From CAZCTO01 sp964501725 (GTDB taxonomy: Bacteria; Bacillota; Clostridia; Saccharofermentanales; Saccharofermentanaceae), in assembly GCA_964501725.1 (NCBI GenBank), contig CAZCTO010000015.1:1-59505 (forward strand): a stretch of 59,505 nt of DNA, read 5' to 3'. This document shows positions 7,924 to 15,957 of the stretch, piece after piece. A program made the position numbers and the translations under genes. How positions within the stretch are numbered: position 1 is the stretch's first letter; every line of letters starts with the position of its first letter. Under the pieces are notes generated by a model that made no database searches, was not told where the DNA came from, and saw only the letters and a program-made list of their open reading frames with translations.

Positions 7924-9207
7924 TTGGAAACGGAAAATACACGTGATATAACAATTGAAATATCGCCCTGCAGACTTGCCGGCAGAGTCCGGGTGCCGCT
8001 GTCCAAGAGCATTCTTCACAGAGCCCTCATTATGTCGATGCTCGCCGGCGATTTGGCTTTGGCGGAAGTGGGCGATCATGTGTTGTCTGAAGATATTGAA
8101 GCGACGCTTGACTGCCTCAAAAAGCTCTTGAGCACGAAGGGAAATGCCGACCCCGGGCAGGAGACAAGGCTTTTTTGCAACGAGTCGGGATCGACACTTC
8201 GGTTTATGATTCCGCTTGTAGGCGCACTGGGGCGTACGGTAGTCTTTGAGGGAGCCGGAAGACTTCCGGAAAGACCGCTTCGCGACTACACATCGATTTT
8301 TGAGGGTAAGGGAATCCGGCTCGAGTTTCCTGATAACGGAAAATATCTTCCGCTTCGTATGAGCGGGAAGTTGCAACCGGGGCACTTTGAGGTTCCCGGA
8401 AACATTAGTTCGCAGTATATTTCCGGTCTGTTGATGGCGCTTTCGATTCTGGACGGAGAATCTGACATCCATATCACATCATCACTTGAGTCCGAGCCAT
8501 ATGTCGAGATGACAAGAGAAGTGATGCAGGAATTCGGGGTGCAGGTTGAAAAAACCGCAGTGGGCTACTCCGTCAAGGGAGGACAGAAGATATCCCGGAA
8601 AGAGGCATATTTGTCGGAACCGGATTATTCGCATGCGGCATTCTGGTTTGTTGCGAACTATCTCGAAAACGGCATTGATATTCTGGATTTGCCGGCCAGG
8701 TCAATGCAGGGAGACAGCGAAATCGTAACTCTGCTCGAAGACATCCGGGCATTTTCGGAGACGATTCATGCAGCGAACGGATATGCGCGATTTACAATCA
8801 GTGCGTCCCAAATCCCGGATTTGATCCCGGTACTTTCGATCGCGTGTGCAGCGACGCACTGCGTCGTGCAGATTGTTAACGGTCAGCGGCTTCGCCTGAA
8901 AGAATGCGATCGGCTCGAAGCGACGTGCGAGATGCTCGAGAGACTCGGGGTTAAGATCGAGAGGAAAGAAAACGGATTGACTATTTTCGGGAGAGATGCC
9001 GATGACGGAAAGCCGATATTCACATCGTGTGAGATCAATTCATTCGGAGACCATCGTCTGGTCATGGCGGCTGCCATTGCTGCGACACGGGCGGATGGCC
9101 CTGTCCGGATCACGGATTGCCACGCAGTCAATAAGTCCTACCCGGAGTTTTTCCGGGATTTCCGAAGATTGGGGGGAAAAGCCGATGAGCTCAATGTGGG
9201 GGAGTAA
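7924..9207 (+). CDS. aroA: 5-enolpyruvylshikimate-3-phosphate synthase
   Basis: Transfers the enolpyruvyl group from PEP to shikimate 3-phosphate. Conserved parts are LSKSILHRA near the N-terminus with the substrate lysine and serine, NESGSTLRFMIPL, the RPLRDY segment, SSQYISGLLMA, and RLRLKECDRLEAT with the catalytic region. The length is 427 residues. The start codon is TTG, supported by GGAGG 6 bases upstream. The 3' end overlaps aroC by 23 bases. The binding loop is not the classic GDKSISHR sequence, so this is a divergent Bacillota type. Confidence 0.92.
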   Translation: METENTRDITIEISPCRLAGRVRVPLSKSILHRALIMSMLAGDLALAEVGDHVLSEDIEATLDCLKKLLSTKGNADPGQETRLFCNESGSTLRFMIPLVGALGRTVVFEGAGRLPERPLRDYTSIFEGKGIRLEFPDNGKYLPLRMSGKLQPGHFEVPGNISSQYISGLLMALSILDGESDIHITSSLESEPYVEMTREVMQEFGVQVEKTAVGYSVKGGQKISRKEAYLSEPDYSHAAFWFVANYLENGIDILDLPARSMQGDSEIVTLLEDIRAFSETIHAANGYARFTISASQIPDLIPVLSIACAATHCVVQIVNGQRLRLKECDRLEATCEMLERLGVKIERKENGLTIFGRDADDGKPIFTSCEINSFGDHRLVMAAAIAATRADGPVRITDCHAVNKSYPEFFRDFRRLGGKADELNVGE

Positions 9208-10252
9208 AGTCAAAATAAGTCTTTTCGGAGAATCTCACGGCAGGGGGATTGGTGTGGTTATCGACGGCCTTCCGTCGGGGTTTTCTATTGATCTTGATCG
9301 GGTGGTTGCGCATATGCAGAGGCGCGCGCCCGGACTGCAGCCGGGTGCAACCCGCCGGAAAGAAGCGGATACTCCGACTATTCTGTCCGGATTTTATCGT
9401 GGTAAAACAACCGGCACACCGCTGTGCGTAGCGATCGAAAACACGGACACACATTCATCCGACTATGCGGCCTCCGAAATGAAGCCCAGGCCGGGCCACG
9501 CCGATCTTACCGGGCTTGCCCGCTACGCCGGAGCGAATGATCCGCGTGGGGGAGGGCATTTTTCGGGGAGACTTATGGCACCGCTGACCTTTGCAGGCGC
9601 GGTTTGCATGCAGATTCTCGAGGAAAGAGGCATTCAAATCCGCGGCCATGTTTTTTGCATCGGAAATATTTACGATACGCCTTATGATCCGATGTCTCTT
9701 CCGGAGGATGTGTCCCGAAAGCTTCTGCCTGTGCTTTCAGACGGGAAGGGCGAAAAGATGACCGCCCTCATTGAACAGGCAAGATCGGAACAGGATTCTA
9801 TCGGCGGTGTAATCGAGTGCATTGCGACAGGATTTCCCGCCGGTCTCGGGCGACCGATATTTGATAATATGGAGAGCCGCCTGGCATCGATCCTGTTTGG
9901 CATTCCTGCCGTAAAGGGGATTGAGTTCGGGCGGGGATTTGCGGTTGCCACGGCGAAGGGATCCGATAACAATGATTTCCCGCGCATTACCAAGCAGGGA
10001 ATTCGAAATGAAACCAACCACGCCGGCGGGATTGAGGGCGGGATATCGAACGGTATGCCGATTCTTGTGCGCTGCGCGTTCAAACCGACACCGTCCATTT
10101 CCAAGGAACAGGATACCGTGAATCTGGAAACCATGACAAACGAAAAACTCATTATCAAGGGCAGGCATGATGCTTGTATCGTGCCGCGTGCCGTGCCGAT
10201 CGTCGAAGCGGCGATGGCGATTTGCCTGCTGGATATCCTTGAGGAGGGCTGA
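9185..10252 (+). CDS. aroC: Chorismate synthase
   Basis: Makes chorismate from EPSP with reduced FMN as a catalyst. Motifs seen are GESHGRGIGVVIDGLPSG at the N-terminus, RRAPGLQPGATRRKEAD, PRGGGHFSGRL and GGIEGGISNGMPI. The length of 355 residues is typical. The ATG at 9185 gives the short MSSMWGSKVKISLFGESHG start expected for the family and lies inside the 3' end of aroA. Extension further upstream is only a frame running through aroA. Only 3 bases separate it from the next start. Confidence 0.94.
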   Translation: MSSMWGSKVKISLFGESHGRGIGVVIDGLPSGFSIDLDRVVAHMQRRAPGLQPGATRRKEADTPTILSGFYRGKTTGTPLCVAIENTDTHSSDYAASEMKPRPGHADLTGLARYAGANDPRGGGHFSGRLMAPLTFAGAVCMQILEERGIQIRGHVFCIGNIYDTPYDPMSLPEDVSRKLLPVLSDGKGEKMTALIEQARSEQDSIGGVIECIATGFPAGLGRPIFDNMESRLASILFGIPAVKGIEFGRGFAVATAKGSDNNDFPRITKQGIRNETNHAGGIEGGISNGMPILVRCAFKPTPSISKEQDTVNLETMTNEKLIIKGRHDACIVPRAVPIVEAAMAICLLDILEEG

Positions 10253-10255
10253 CAC

Positions 10256-11890
10256 ATGGCCAAAAATGCAATCCCCGTCATACTGCTGATTAACGGGCCG
10301 AACCTGAATCTTCTGGGAAAGCGTAATCGTAATCATTACGGCAATTTCACACTGGAGCAAGTTCAGAACGCTTTTCAAACCAAGGCGGCATCCTTAGGGG
10401 TCGAGGTGCGGTTTTTCCAGTCCAACAGCGAAGGCGATATCATCACCGCCATTCAGAACACCATGACGTATGCCGACGGTATCGTAATCAATGCGGGTGC
10501 ATACACGCATTACAGCTATGCCATTTTCGATGCGCTGGAAGTTTGCGGACTGCCGGTCATGGAAGTGCATATCTCGAATATTCATAAGCGTGAGCCTTTT
10601 CGAAATGTTTCCGTGATCCAGCCGGCATGCGTCGGCCAGGTTTACGGACTTGGCCTTGACAGCTATCTTGTCGGGCTTGAAAAGCTGTGCCGCGATCATA
10701 TTTTTGACGACAAAAATCCCACGCAAAATAAGCAAAAAGAACCGGATGAGGATCAGGATCTTTCCGAGCTTCGCAGGAGAATAACCGGCGTGGATGCCGA
10801 GCTGATGAGATATTTTAATCAAAGGATGGATATAGCCGAAAAGATCGCGCATTTGAAGGTTCTTTCCAAGACCGCGGTTTATGATGCCAGCCGGGAGGCT
10901 GAAGTATCCGATCTTGCCCGTCAGATGGCCGGTGCCGAAATGTCAACCCGAGTCGATTCTATGATGAAAACCATGATGCGTATCTCCCGTGAACGACAGT
11001 ACGACATTTTGATGCAAAGTGATTCGGAATGGGTAATCGGAAGGGAGCTCTCTCAGGCCGGCCACTCTCTGGATCATGTCGGCGTCGTCGCGTATGCCGG
11101 AACCAAAGGCTCATACTCTGAGTATGCTGCTTCCAAACTCTTCCCCGATAAGAATTTCGTTCAGGCGCAGACCTTTTCGCGCGCTTGTGAGCTGCTGCTG
11201 GATAAAAAGGCCGATGTCGCTGTTTTGCCGCTTGAAAATTCGACGGCGGGGACGGTGGATAACGTATTTGAGATTCTGCAGAAGAATAATCTCTATATCG
11301 TTCGGGCAACCCAAATCGCTGTTGAGCATAAACTAGCGGTGCTTCCCGGAACGAAGCTGTCTGATATTAGGAAAGTCACCAGTCATTCACAGGGTCTTCT
11401 GCAATGTTCCGCCAAAATTCTCGAGAACGGTTGGGAAACAATCGTTTCCGATAATACCGCTTTTGCGGCAGAGGAAGTCCTCCGCACCGATGACAAGTCT
11501 CTTGCCGCGATTTCTTCCGAAGAAGCGGCGCTTCGAAACGGCCTTTGCATTCTTCCGGTTAATATTTGCAACGATGACCAAAACCGCACTCGATTTATTG
11601 CCGTTTCCAGGGACTTGATCATTACTCCGGATGCGGACAGAATCAGTACGCTGATGCATCTTCCTCACCGCAGCGGTGCGCTTGTTTCCGCGCTCCAGGT
11701 TTTTGCGGACCGGGGATTAAATTTGTCTTCGATTTCATCGAGACCGATTCCGAAGACACCGGGCGAGTATGCTTTTTTCCTGGATTTTGTCTGCCCTTCC
11801 ATGGGGCAGGAGGCAATGCTCGCTCTCTATCAACTGTCATCCGAAATGCCGCTTGTTAAAGTACTGGGTTGGTATGTTGAAGAGCAATAA
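10256..11890 (+). CDS. aroQ-pheA: Triple fusion: dehydroquinate dehydratase II - chorismate mutase - prephenate dehydratase
   Basis: Residues 1-150 are a type II 3-dehydroquinate dehydratase: NGPNLNLLGKR, catalytic Tyr28, INAGAYTH at 78-85, EVHISN with His105, Arg112. Residues about 167-250 are an AroQ-class chorismate mutase, with LRRRI, QRMDIAEKIAHLK, the YDASREAE triad and the ISRERQ end. Residues about 275-455 are prephenate dehydratase, with PLENSTAGT near 325 and the catalytic N-R-T-R-F at 443-447. Residues 463-540 are an ACT domain for Phe feedback, in which the usual ESRP reads SSRP. One chain thus carries step 3 of the shikimate pathway and both steps from chorismate to phenylpyruvate. 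Mutase-dehydratase fusion is common, but the added dehydratase II is not something I know as standard. The frame is continuous with no sign of a sequencing error. Confidence 0.93.
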   Translation: MAKNAIPVILLINGPNLNLLGKRNRNHYGNFTLEQVQNAFQTKAASLGVEVRFFQSNSEGDIITAIQNTMTYADGIVINAGAYTHYSYAIFDALEVCGLPVMEVHISNIHKREPFRNVSVIQPACVGQVYGLGLDSYLVGLEKLCRDHIFDDKNPTQNKQKEPDEDQDLSELRRRITGVDAELMRYFNQRMDIAEKIAHLKVLSKTAVYDASREAEVSDLARQMAGAEMSTRVDSMMKTMMRISRERQYDILMQSDSEWVIGRELSQAGHSLDHVGVVAYAGTKGSYSEYAASKLFPDKNFVQAQTFSRACELLLDKKADVAVLPLENSTAGTVDNVFEILQKNNLYIVRATQIAVEHKLAVLPGTKLSDIRKVTSHSQGLLQCSAKILENGWETIVSDNTAFAAEEVLRTDDKSLAAISSEEAALRNGLCILPVNICNDDQNRTRFIAVSRDLIITPDADRISTLMHLPHRSGALVSALQVFADRGLNLSSISSRPIPKTPGEYAFFLDFVCPSMGQEAMLALYQLSSEMPLVKVLGWYVEEQ

Positions 11891-11907
11891 AACTGAGGGA
11901 GGCCTAT

Positions 11908-12930
11908 ATGAGCGAAAACTATGTTTATCCGAAGCAGAGCGAACAACGGCAGCCTAAAAAAAAGCATGGTTGTTTGATTGCATTAATCGTAGCGGTTGCG
12001 TTTTTTATGCTGGGCTCATTTGTACTGATCGCCAGTGCCGTTGCTTTCCTCAGCCGACTTTCACCGGACCGTACACCTCAATATACCGGCCATGACGGCT
12101 TTGTTGCCGTGCTGCATGTAGAGGGAACAATCGTCAGCACCCAAAGCACTTCCCTTCTCGGTGAAACCGATACATATAACCATCAGTATCTGATGAATAC
12201 CGTGGCGTCTCTGGCAGAAAACCCGGATAACATCGGTATTCTCCTTTATATCGATACTCCCGGTGGTGAAGTGTATGCAACCGATGAATTATACCTCCAG
12301 CTTCAACAATATAAGAGGGCTACCGGCCGTCCGATCTATTCTTACTGTGCAGGAATGGCCGCATCCGGCGGATACTACATTGCCGCCGTTTCCGACAAAA
12401 TAATCATGAACCGGAATTGTATTACGGGTTCGATCGGCGTTGCGGCCGGTACGAGCATCGATATTTCCGGTTTTCTGGAAGAGCACGGGATCAAAACCAC
12501 CTCCATATATGTCGGTAAAAACAAGGCGATGGGCAGCCTTTACGAAGAGTTTACCGATGAGCAGAAGGAGATATACCTAAGTGTTCTCAAGGAAACATAT
12601 GACCAGTTTATCCGCATTGTTGCAATGGGAAGAGACATGGAAGCGAAAGAGGTCGAAAAGCTTGCTGACGGCCGAATTTACTCGCCGAACCAAGCGCTTG
12701 AAAACGGCCTGATTGATGAGATCGCGGGCTATGGTCAAGCGACGCAAATCTTTATCGAAGATAAGTCCTGGTCGCAGGATGTCCAGTTTCTTGACTATAT
12801 GCCGACAGTGGAACCCGGTCTTTCCGATCTGTTTATGCTTTTTAAGAAGGACAAGGCAACGGATCTGGAGACATATTTGTCCTATGCGAACACTCTTGAA
12901 GGATTCACATACTATTATGAAGGACTGTAG
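11908..12930 (+). CDS. sppA: Signal peptide peptidase SppA
   Basis: Membrane serine protease that degrades signal peptides after secretion. It has a basic cytoplasmic start, one membrane span at about residues 22-48 and an extracellular protease domain. The catalytic serine is S153 in GMAASGGYY, and the general-base lysine is K204 or K206 in VGKNKAMGS. TPGG at 117-120 is also typical. The length of 340 residues fits the single-domain Bacillota form. GGGAGG lies before the ATG. It starts only 17 bases after aroQ-pheA and so may be carried on that transcript, without any functional link that I can see. Confidence 0.92.
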   Translation: MSENYVYPKQSEQRQPKKKHGCLIALIVAVAFFMLGSFVLIASAVAFLSRLSPDRTPQYTGHDGFVAVLHVEGTIVSTQSTSLLGETDTYNHQYLMNTVASLAENPDNIGILLYIDTPGGEVYATDELYLQLQQYKRATGRPIYSYCAGMAASGGYYIAAVSDKIIMNRNCITGSIGVAAGTSIDISGFLEEHGIKTTSIYVGKNKAMGSLYEEFTDEQKEIYLSVLKETYDQFIRIVAMGRDMEAKEVEKLADGRIYSPNQALENGLIDEIAGYGQATQIFIEDKSWSQDVQFLDYMPTVEPGLSDLFMLFKKDKATDLETYLSYANTLEGFTYYYEGL

Positions 12931-12944
12931 AGAAGGCATTTCGG

Positions 12945-13733
12945 TTAATCAGTCGGTAAGTCCCCGGCATAATCCTTGCGGGTCGACCACAGATCACTGA
13001 AGTTATCGCATACATCGCGATAGTTTTCCGGTGTCCCGATATCAATACATGTACCGTCCGCGCGATAAGCGTAAACGTCCTGTCGTGTATGGAGCCATGC
13101 CGGAAAATGTCCCGGGGCGTCGGGGGTGTTGCCCTCCTCAAGATACTGCCGGATCATGGGGAGCGTCTCGCGACGGTAAAAATAGGTCGCATAAATTGCG
13201 GTATCGGATTCCGGATTCTCCGGTTTCTCGACCATTTTCAATACTTTTCCGTTGATATCCAAGGTCGCCACTGCCAGCTTACGGAGTTGATTCACATCAT
13301 GAACCTGAATTGCGACAAGCGTGTCTTTACCGGTGGCTCGGAAGAAGTCATACATATCTCTCATCCTGTAGGTGAAAAGATTGTCGCCGGCGACGACCAC
13401 CATGTCTTCGTCGAGCTTCAGCGTGTCCATTACAAATTTGATATCCCCGATGGCGCCGAGACGATTATCATTAGTTGTTGTGCCGTCGTCGAGTACGATG
13501 ATCGGAACAGAAGTTCCGGCATTCTTCCTGTCGGTCGCCCATTGATCGAAGTCTGCGGCAAACCGGTGATTGGTTACCAGACAAATGCGGGTGACATCCG
13601 GCAACGTTTCAATTTCATCGGTAATATAATCGAGCATCGCTCGTCCGGCTACCGGAAGGAGCGGCTTGGGCGTGTTGATTGTCAGAGGATAAAGCCTGGT
13701 GGCATAACCGGCGACAAGCAAAATTGCAATCAT
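12945..13733 (-). CDS. Sugar-phosphate nucleotidyltransferase
   Basis: The NTP-transferase fold is clear: LVAGYATRLYPLT with the G-x-A-T-R loop, TPKPLLPVAGRAML, VVVAGDN metal motif, and VEKPENP. Such enzymes join a sugar 1-phosphate to UTP, dTTP or GTP to form an NDP-sugar for envelope polymers. At 262 residues it lacks a second domain. The start at 13733 has GGAGG just upstream, and a longer frame to 13784 lacks the family sequence. It is convergent with sppA (14 bases between stops) and divergent from glmU. The nucleotide and sugar cannot be told from sequence by eye. Confidence 0.85.
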   Translation of the reverse strand: MIAILLVAGYATRLYPLTINTPKPLLPVAGRAMLDYITDEIETLPDVTRICLVTNHRFAADFDQWATDRKNAGTSVPIIVLDDGTTTNDNRLGAIGDIKFVMDTLKLDEDMVVVAGDNLFTYRMRDMYDFFRATGKDTLVAIQVHDVNQLRKLAVATLDINGKVLKMVEKPENPESDTAIYATYFYRRETLPMIRQYLEEGNTPDAPGHFPAWLHTRQDVYAYRADGTCIDIGTPENYRDVCDNFSDLWSTRKDYAGDLPTD

Positions 13734-13877
13734 AGGGACCTCCGCAAAAAATATTGGTTTCTTCCATAGTATCAGTGATTGCATGAAATAGAAAGAATGA
13801 AGGACATTTCCGCAGAGATGGGCGTGAAACTTGTTACGCGTTTACGAGATATTCATTAAATAGGGGGCGGATTCGTG

Positions 13878-13937
13878 TATAATAAGTTTGGACATGGAAA
13901 GCACCGGAATTTGATCCCCCTGAGGACAAAATTCGGC
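13878..13937 (+). promoter_or_regulatory. Candidate glmU promoter and leader hairpin
   Basis: TATAAT at 13878-13883 lies about 130 bases before glmU. No good -35 is present. An imperfect stem CCGGAATTTGATCC / GGACAAAATTCGG follows (about 13903-13933), so the gene has a roughly 120-base 5' leader. I do not recognise the leader as a known riboswitch or ribozyme class. Confidence 0.4.
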
Positions 13938-14010
13938 GCGTTTTCGTGCGGCTCATGCATAAATAAATCAAGCTGCGTATAAAACCAATAAATTAAGGAG
14001 AAATACAAAA

Positions 14011-15420
14011 ATGGAAGTTTGCGCTGTTGTAATGGCTGCCGGAGAAGGCAAAAGAATGAATACCAATCATTCCAAAGTGGTTCAAAGAGCAGCCGGAAAA
14101 CCTCTGGTTTCATGGGTTGCAGAGACACTCAGAGAATCCGGAGCCAATGAACAGGTATACATAGTCGGTCATAAGCAGGAAGAAGTACGCGCGGTCCTCG
14201 GCGAGGATGTTGCGTTTGTTTTGCAGGAAAAGCAACTCGGAACCGGCCATGCGGTTATGCAGGCAGCTCCTTTTCTGGAGGGAAGAAACGGTTGCACGAT
14301 CGTGCTTCCGGGCGATGCCCCGATGATTACCGGCGAAACCCTCCGCGCGGCGATCGACCTTTTCGAGAAAGGGGAGTACGGAGCCGTAGTTGTGTCAGCC
14401 GAAGCTCCGAATCCCAAAGGATACGGAAGGCTCGTACGTAACGGGGACGGAAACGTAGTTAAGATTGTCGAAGACCGCGACGCAACGGACGAGGAGAAAA
14501 ATATTCGCGAAATCAATTCCTCCATTTATTGCTTCCGCACGCCGCTTTTGCTTTCCGCACTCGGCCGGATCGACGCCAAGAATTCACAGAAAGAGTATTA
14601 TCTGACGGATACAATCGAGATTTTGATCCGCGACGGACACAAAATCGGAGTATATATTACGGATTTTGACGAGACTCGCGGCGTGAATGATCACGTCGAA
14701 TTACAGGAAGCCGGGAAGATTTTGAACCGGCGAATCTGCGTGAAGCATATGAAGAACGGTGTCCAGATACTGGATACCAACGCGACATGGATTGATGAAA
14801 CGGTCAAAATCGGAAGGGATACCATCCTTCTGCCGGGAACCGTTTTGCGCGGACGCACGGTAATCGGTGAAGAATGCATCATCGGCGAAAACACCCGACT
14901 GGAAGATGCCGCCATCGGTGACGGAACGACCGTGGACAATTCGATTGCCCGGGAATGCAGGATCGGCAAGAATTGCCGTATCGGACCGTACTCACATATC
15001 CGGCCGGATTCGGTCCTCGGAGACAACGTGACGGTCGGTGCTTTTGTCGAAGTTAAAAACTCAATGATCGGAGACTACTCGCGCGCAAGACATCTGACCT
15101 ATATCGGCGACTCTCAGGTCGGTAAGAACGTCAACTTCGGCTGCGGTACCGTAACCTGTAACTATGACGGCCTGGATAAAACCGCATGCATTATCAAGGA
15201 CAATGTTTTTATCGGCGGAAACTCGAACTTGATTTCGCCGGTTACGCTCAATGAAAACTCATACGTAGCCGCGGGATCGACCATTACCGATGATGTTCCT
15301 GAACTGGGGCTTGCGATTGCACGCTCGCAACAGATCGTCAAAGAGAACTGGGTAGCCAACAAGAACCGGCTTCGCAGTGCGAATTTGATTCAACCGGACC
15401 GCAGGCGCGAGGGAGTATAA
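14011..15420 (+). CDS. glmU: Bifunctional UDP-GlcNAc pyrophosphorylase / glucosamine-1-phosphate acetyltransferase
   Basis: Makes UDP-N-acetylglucosamine for peptidoglycan in two steps. The N-terminal uridyltransferase has VVMAAGEGKRMNT and the KQLGTGHAV and PGDAPM segments. The C-terminal left-handed beta helix starts near residue 250 and shows repeated I-G-x-x hexapeptides. The acetyltransferase residues are in RARHLTYIGD and NFGCGTVTCNYDG. The length of 469 residues is normal. AAGGAG precedes the ATG by 10 bases. The stop is 3 bases before pth. Confidence 0.96.
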   Translation: MEVCAVVMAAGEGKRMNTNHSKVVQRAAGKPLVSWVAETLRESGANEQVYIVGHKQEEVRAVLGEDVAFVLQEKQLGTGHAVMQAAPFLEGRNGCTIVLPGDAPMITGETLRAAIDLFEKGEYGAVVVSAEAPNPKGYGRLVRNGDGNVVKIVEDRDATDEEKNIREINSSIYCFRTPLLLSALGRIDAKNSQKEYYLTDTIEILIRDGHKIGVYITDFDETRGVNDHVELQEAGKILNRRICVKHMKNGVQILDTNATWIDETVKIGRDTILLPGTVLRGRTVIGEECIIGENTRLEDAAIGDGTTVDNSIARECRIGKNCRIGPYSHIRPDSVLGDNVTVGAFVEVKNSMIGDYSRARHLTYIGDSQVGKNVNFGCGTVTCNYDGLDKTACIIKDNVFIGGNSNLISPVTLNENSYVAAGSTITDDVPELGLAIARSQQIVKENWVANKNRLRSANLIQPDRRREGV

Positions 15421-15423
15421 CGA

Positions 15424-15957
15424 ATGTATCTGATAGCCGGCCTCGGGAATCCGGGCTCGAAATATCAATTTAACTGGCATAACTGTGGCTTCATGGTGCT
15501 GGAAGTTCTGGCGCAGAGGGCCGGAGCCTCTGTTCGCAAGACTAAATTCAAGGGTGAGTACGGAAAAGGGAAAATCAACGGCGAGGAAGTCGTTTTCCTG
15601 CGTCCGGGAACGTTCATGAACTTATCGGGACAAAGCGTTCGCGAAGCGGTTGAGTTTTATAAAATTCCTCTTGAAAATGTCATCATCATCTATGACGATA
15701 TTGATCTGCCGATCGGATCCATCCGTGTGCGTGCATCCGGCGGAGCGGGAACCCATAACGGTATGAAGTCGGTGATCACTGAACTCGGATCGAAATCCTT
15801 TGCCCGTGTTCGAATCGGGGCGGGACCGGCACCCGAGCAGTGGAACCTCGCGGATTATGTACTTTCCGATATTCCCAAGGAACAGCAGGAAACCATGTTC
15901 GGCGTATTTACGGAAGCGGCCAAAGCCGTTGAGGCGCGGATCGGCGGCGAAAAGTGA
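15424..15957 (+). CDS. pth: Peptidyl-tRNA hydrolase
   Basis: Releases tRNA from stalled peptidyl-tRNA. Family signatures are GLGNPGSKY with the conserved Asn, NWHNCGF with the catalytic His (usual form TRHNVGF), LRPGTFMNLSGQSV, and DDIDLPIGSIRVRASGGAGTHNG. The length is 177 residues, slightly short but complete. It sits between glmU and mfd and overlaps the latter by 4 bases. Confidence 0.95.
   Translation: MYLIAGLGNPGSKYQFNWHNCGFMVLEVLAQRAGASVRKTKFKGEYGKGKINGEEVVFLRPGTFMNLSGQSVREAVEFYKIPLENVIIIYDDIDLPIGSIRVRASGGAGTHNGMKSVITELGSKSFARVRIGAGPAPEQWNLADYVLSDIPKEQQETMFGVFTEAAKAVEARIGGEK

Noticed and set aside
13089..13769. Plus-strand open frame opposite the nucleotidyltransferase
   Set aside because: The minus strand encodes clear nucleotidyltransferase motifs with a good ribosome binding site. 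The plus frame is a shadow.
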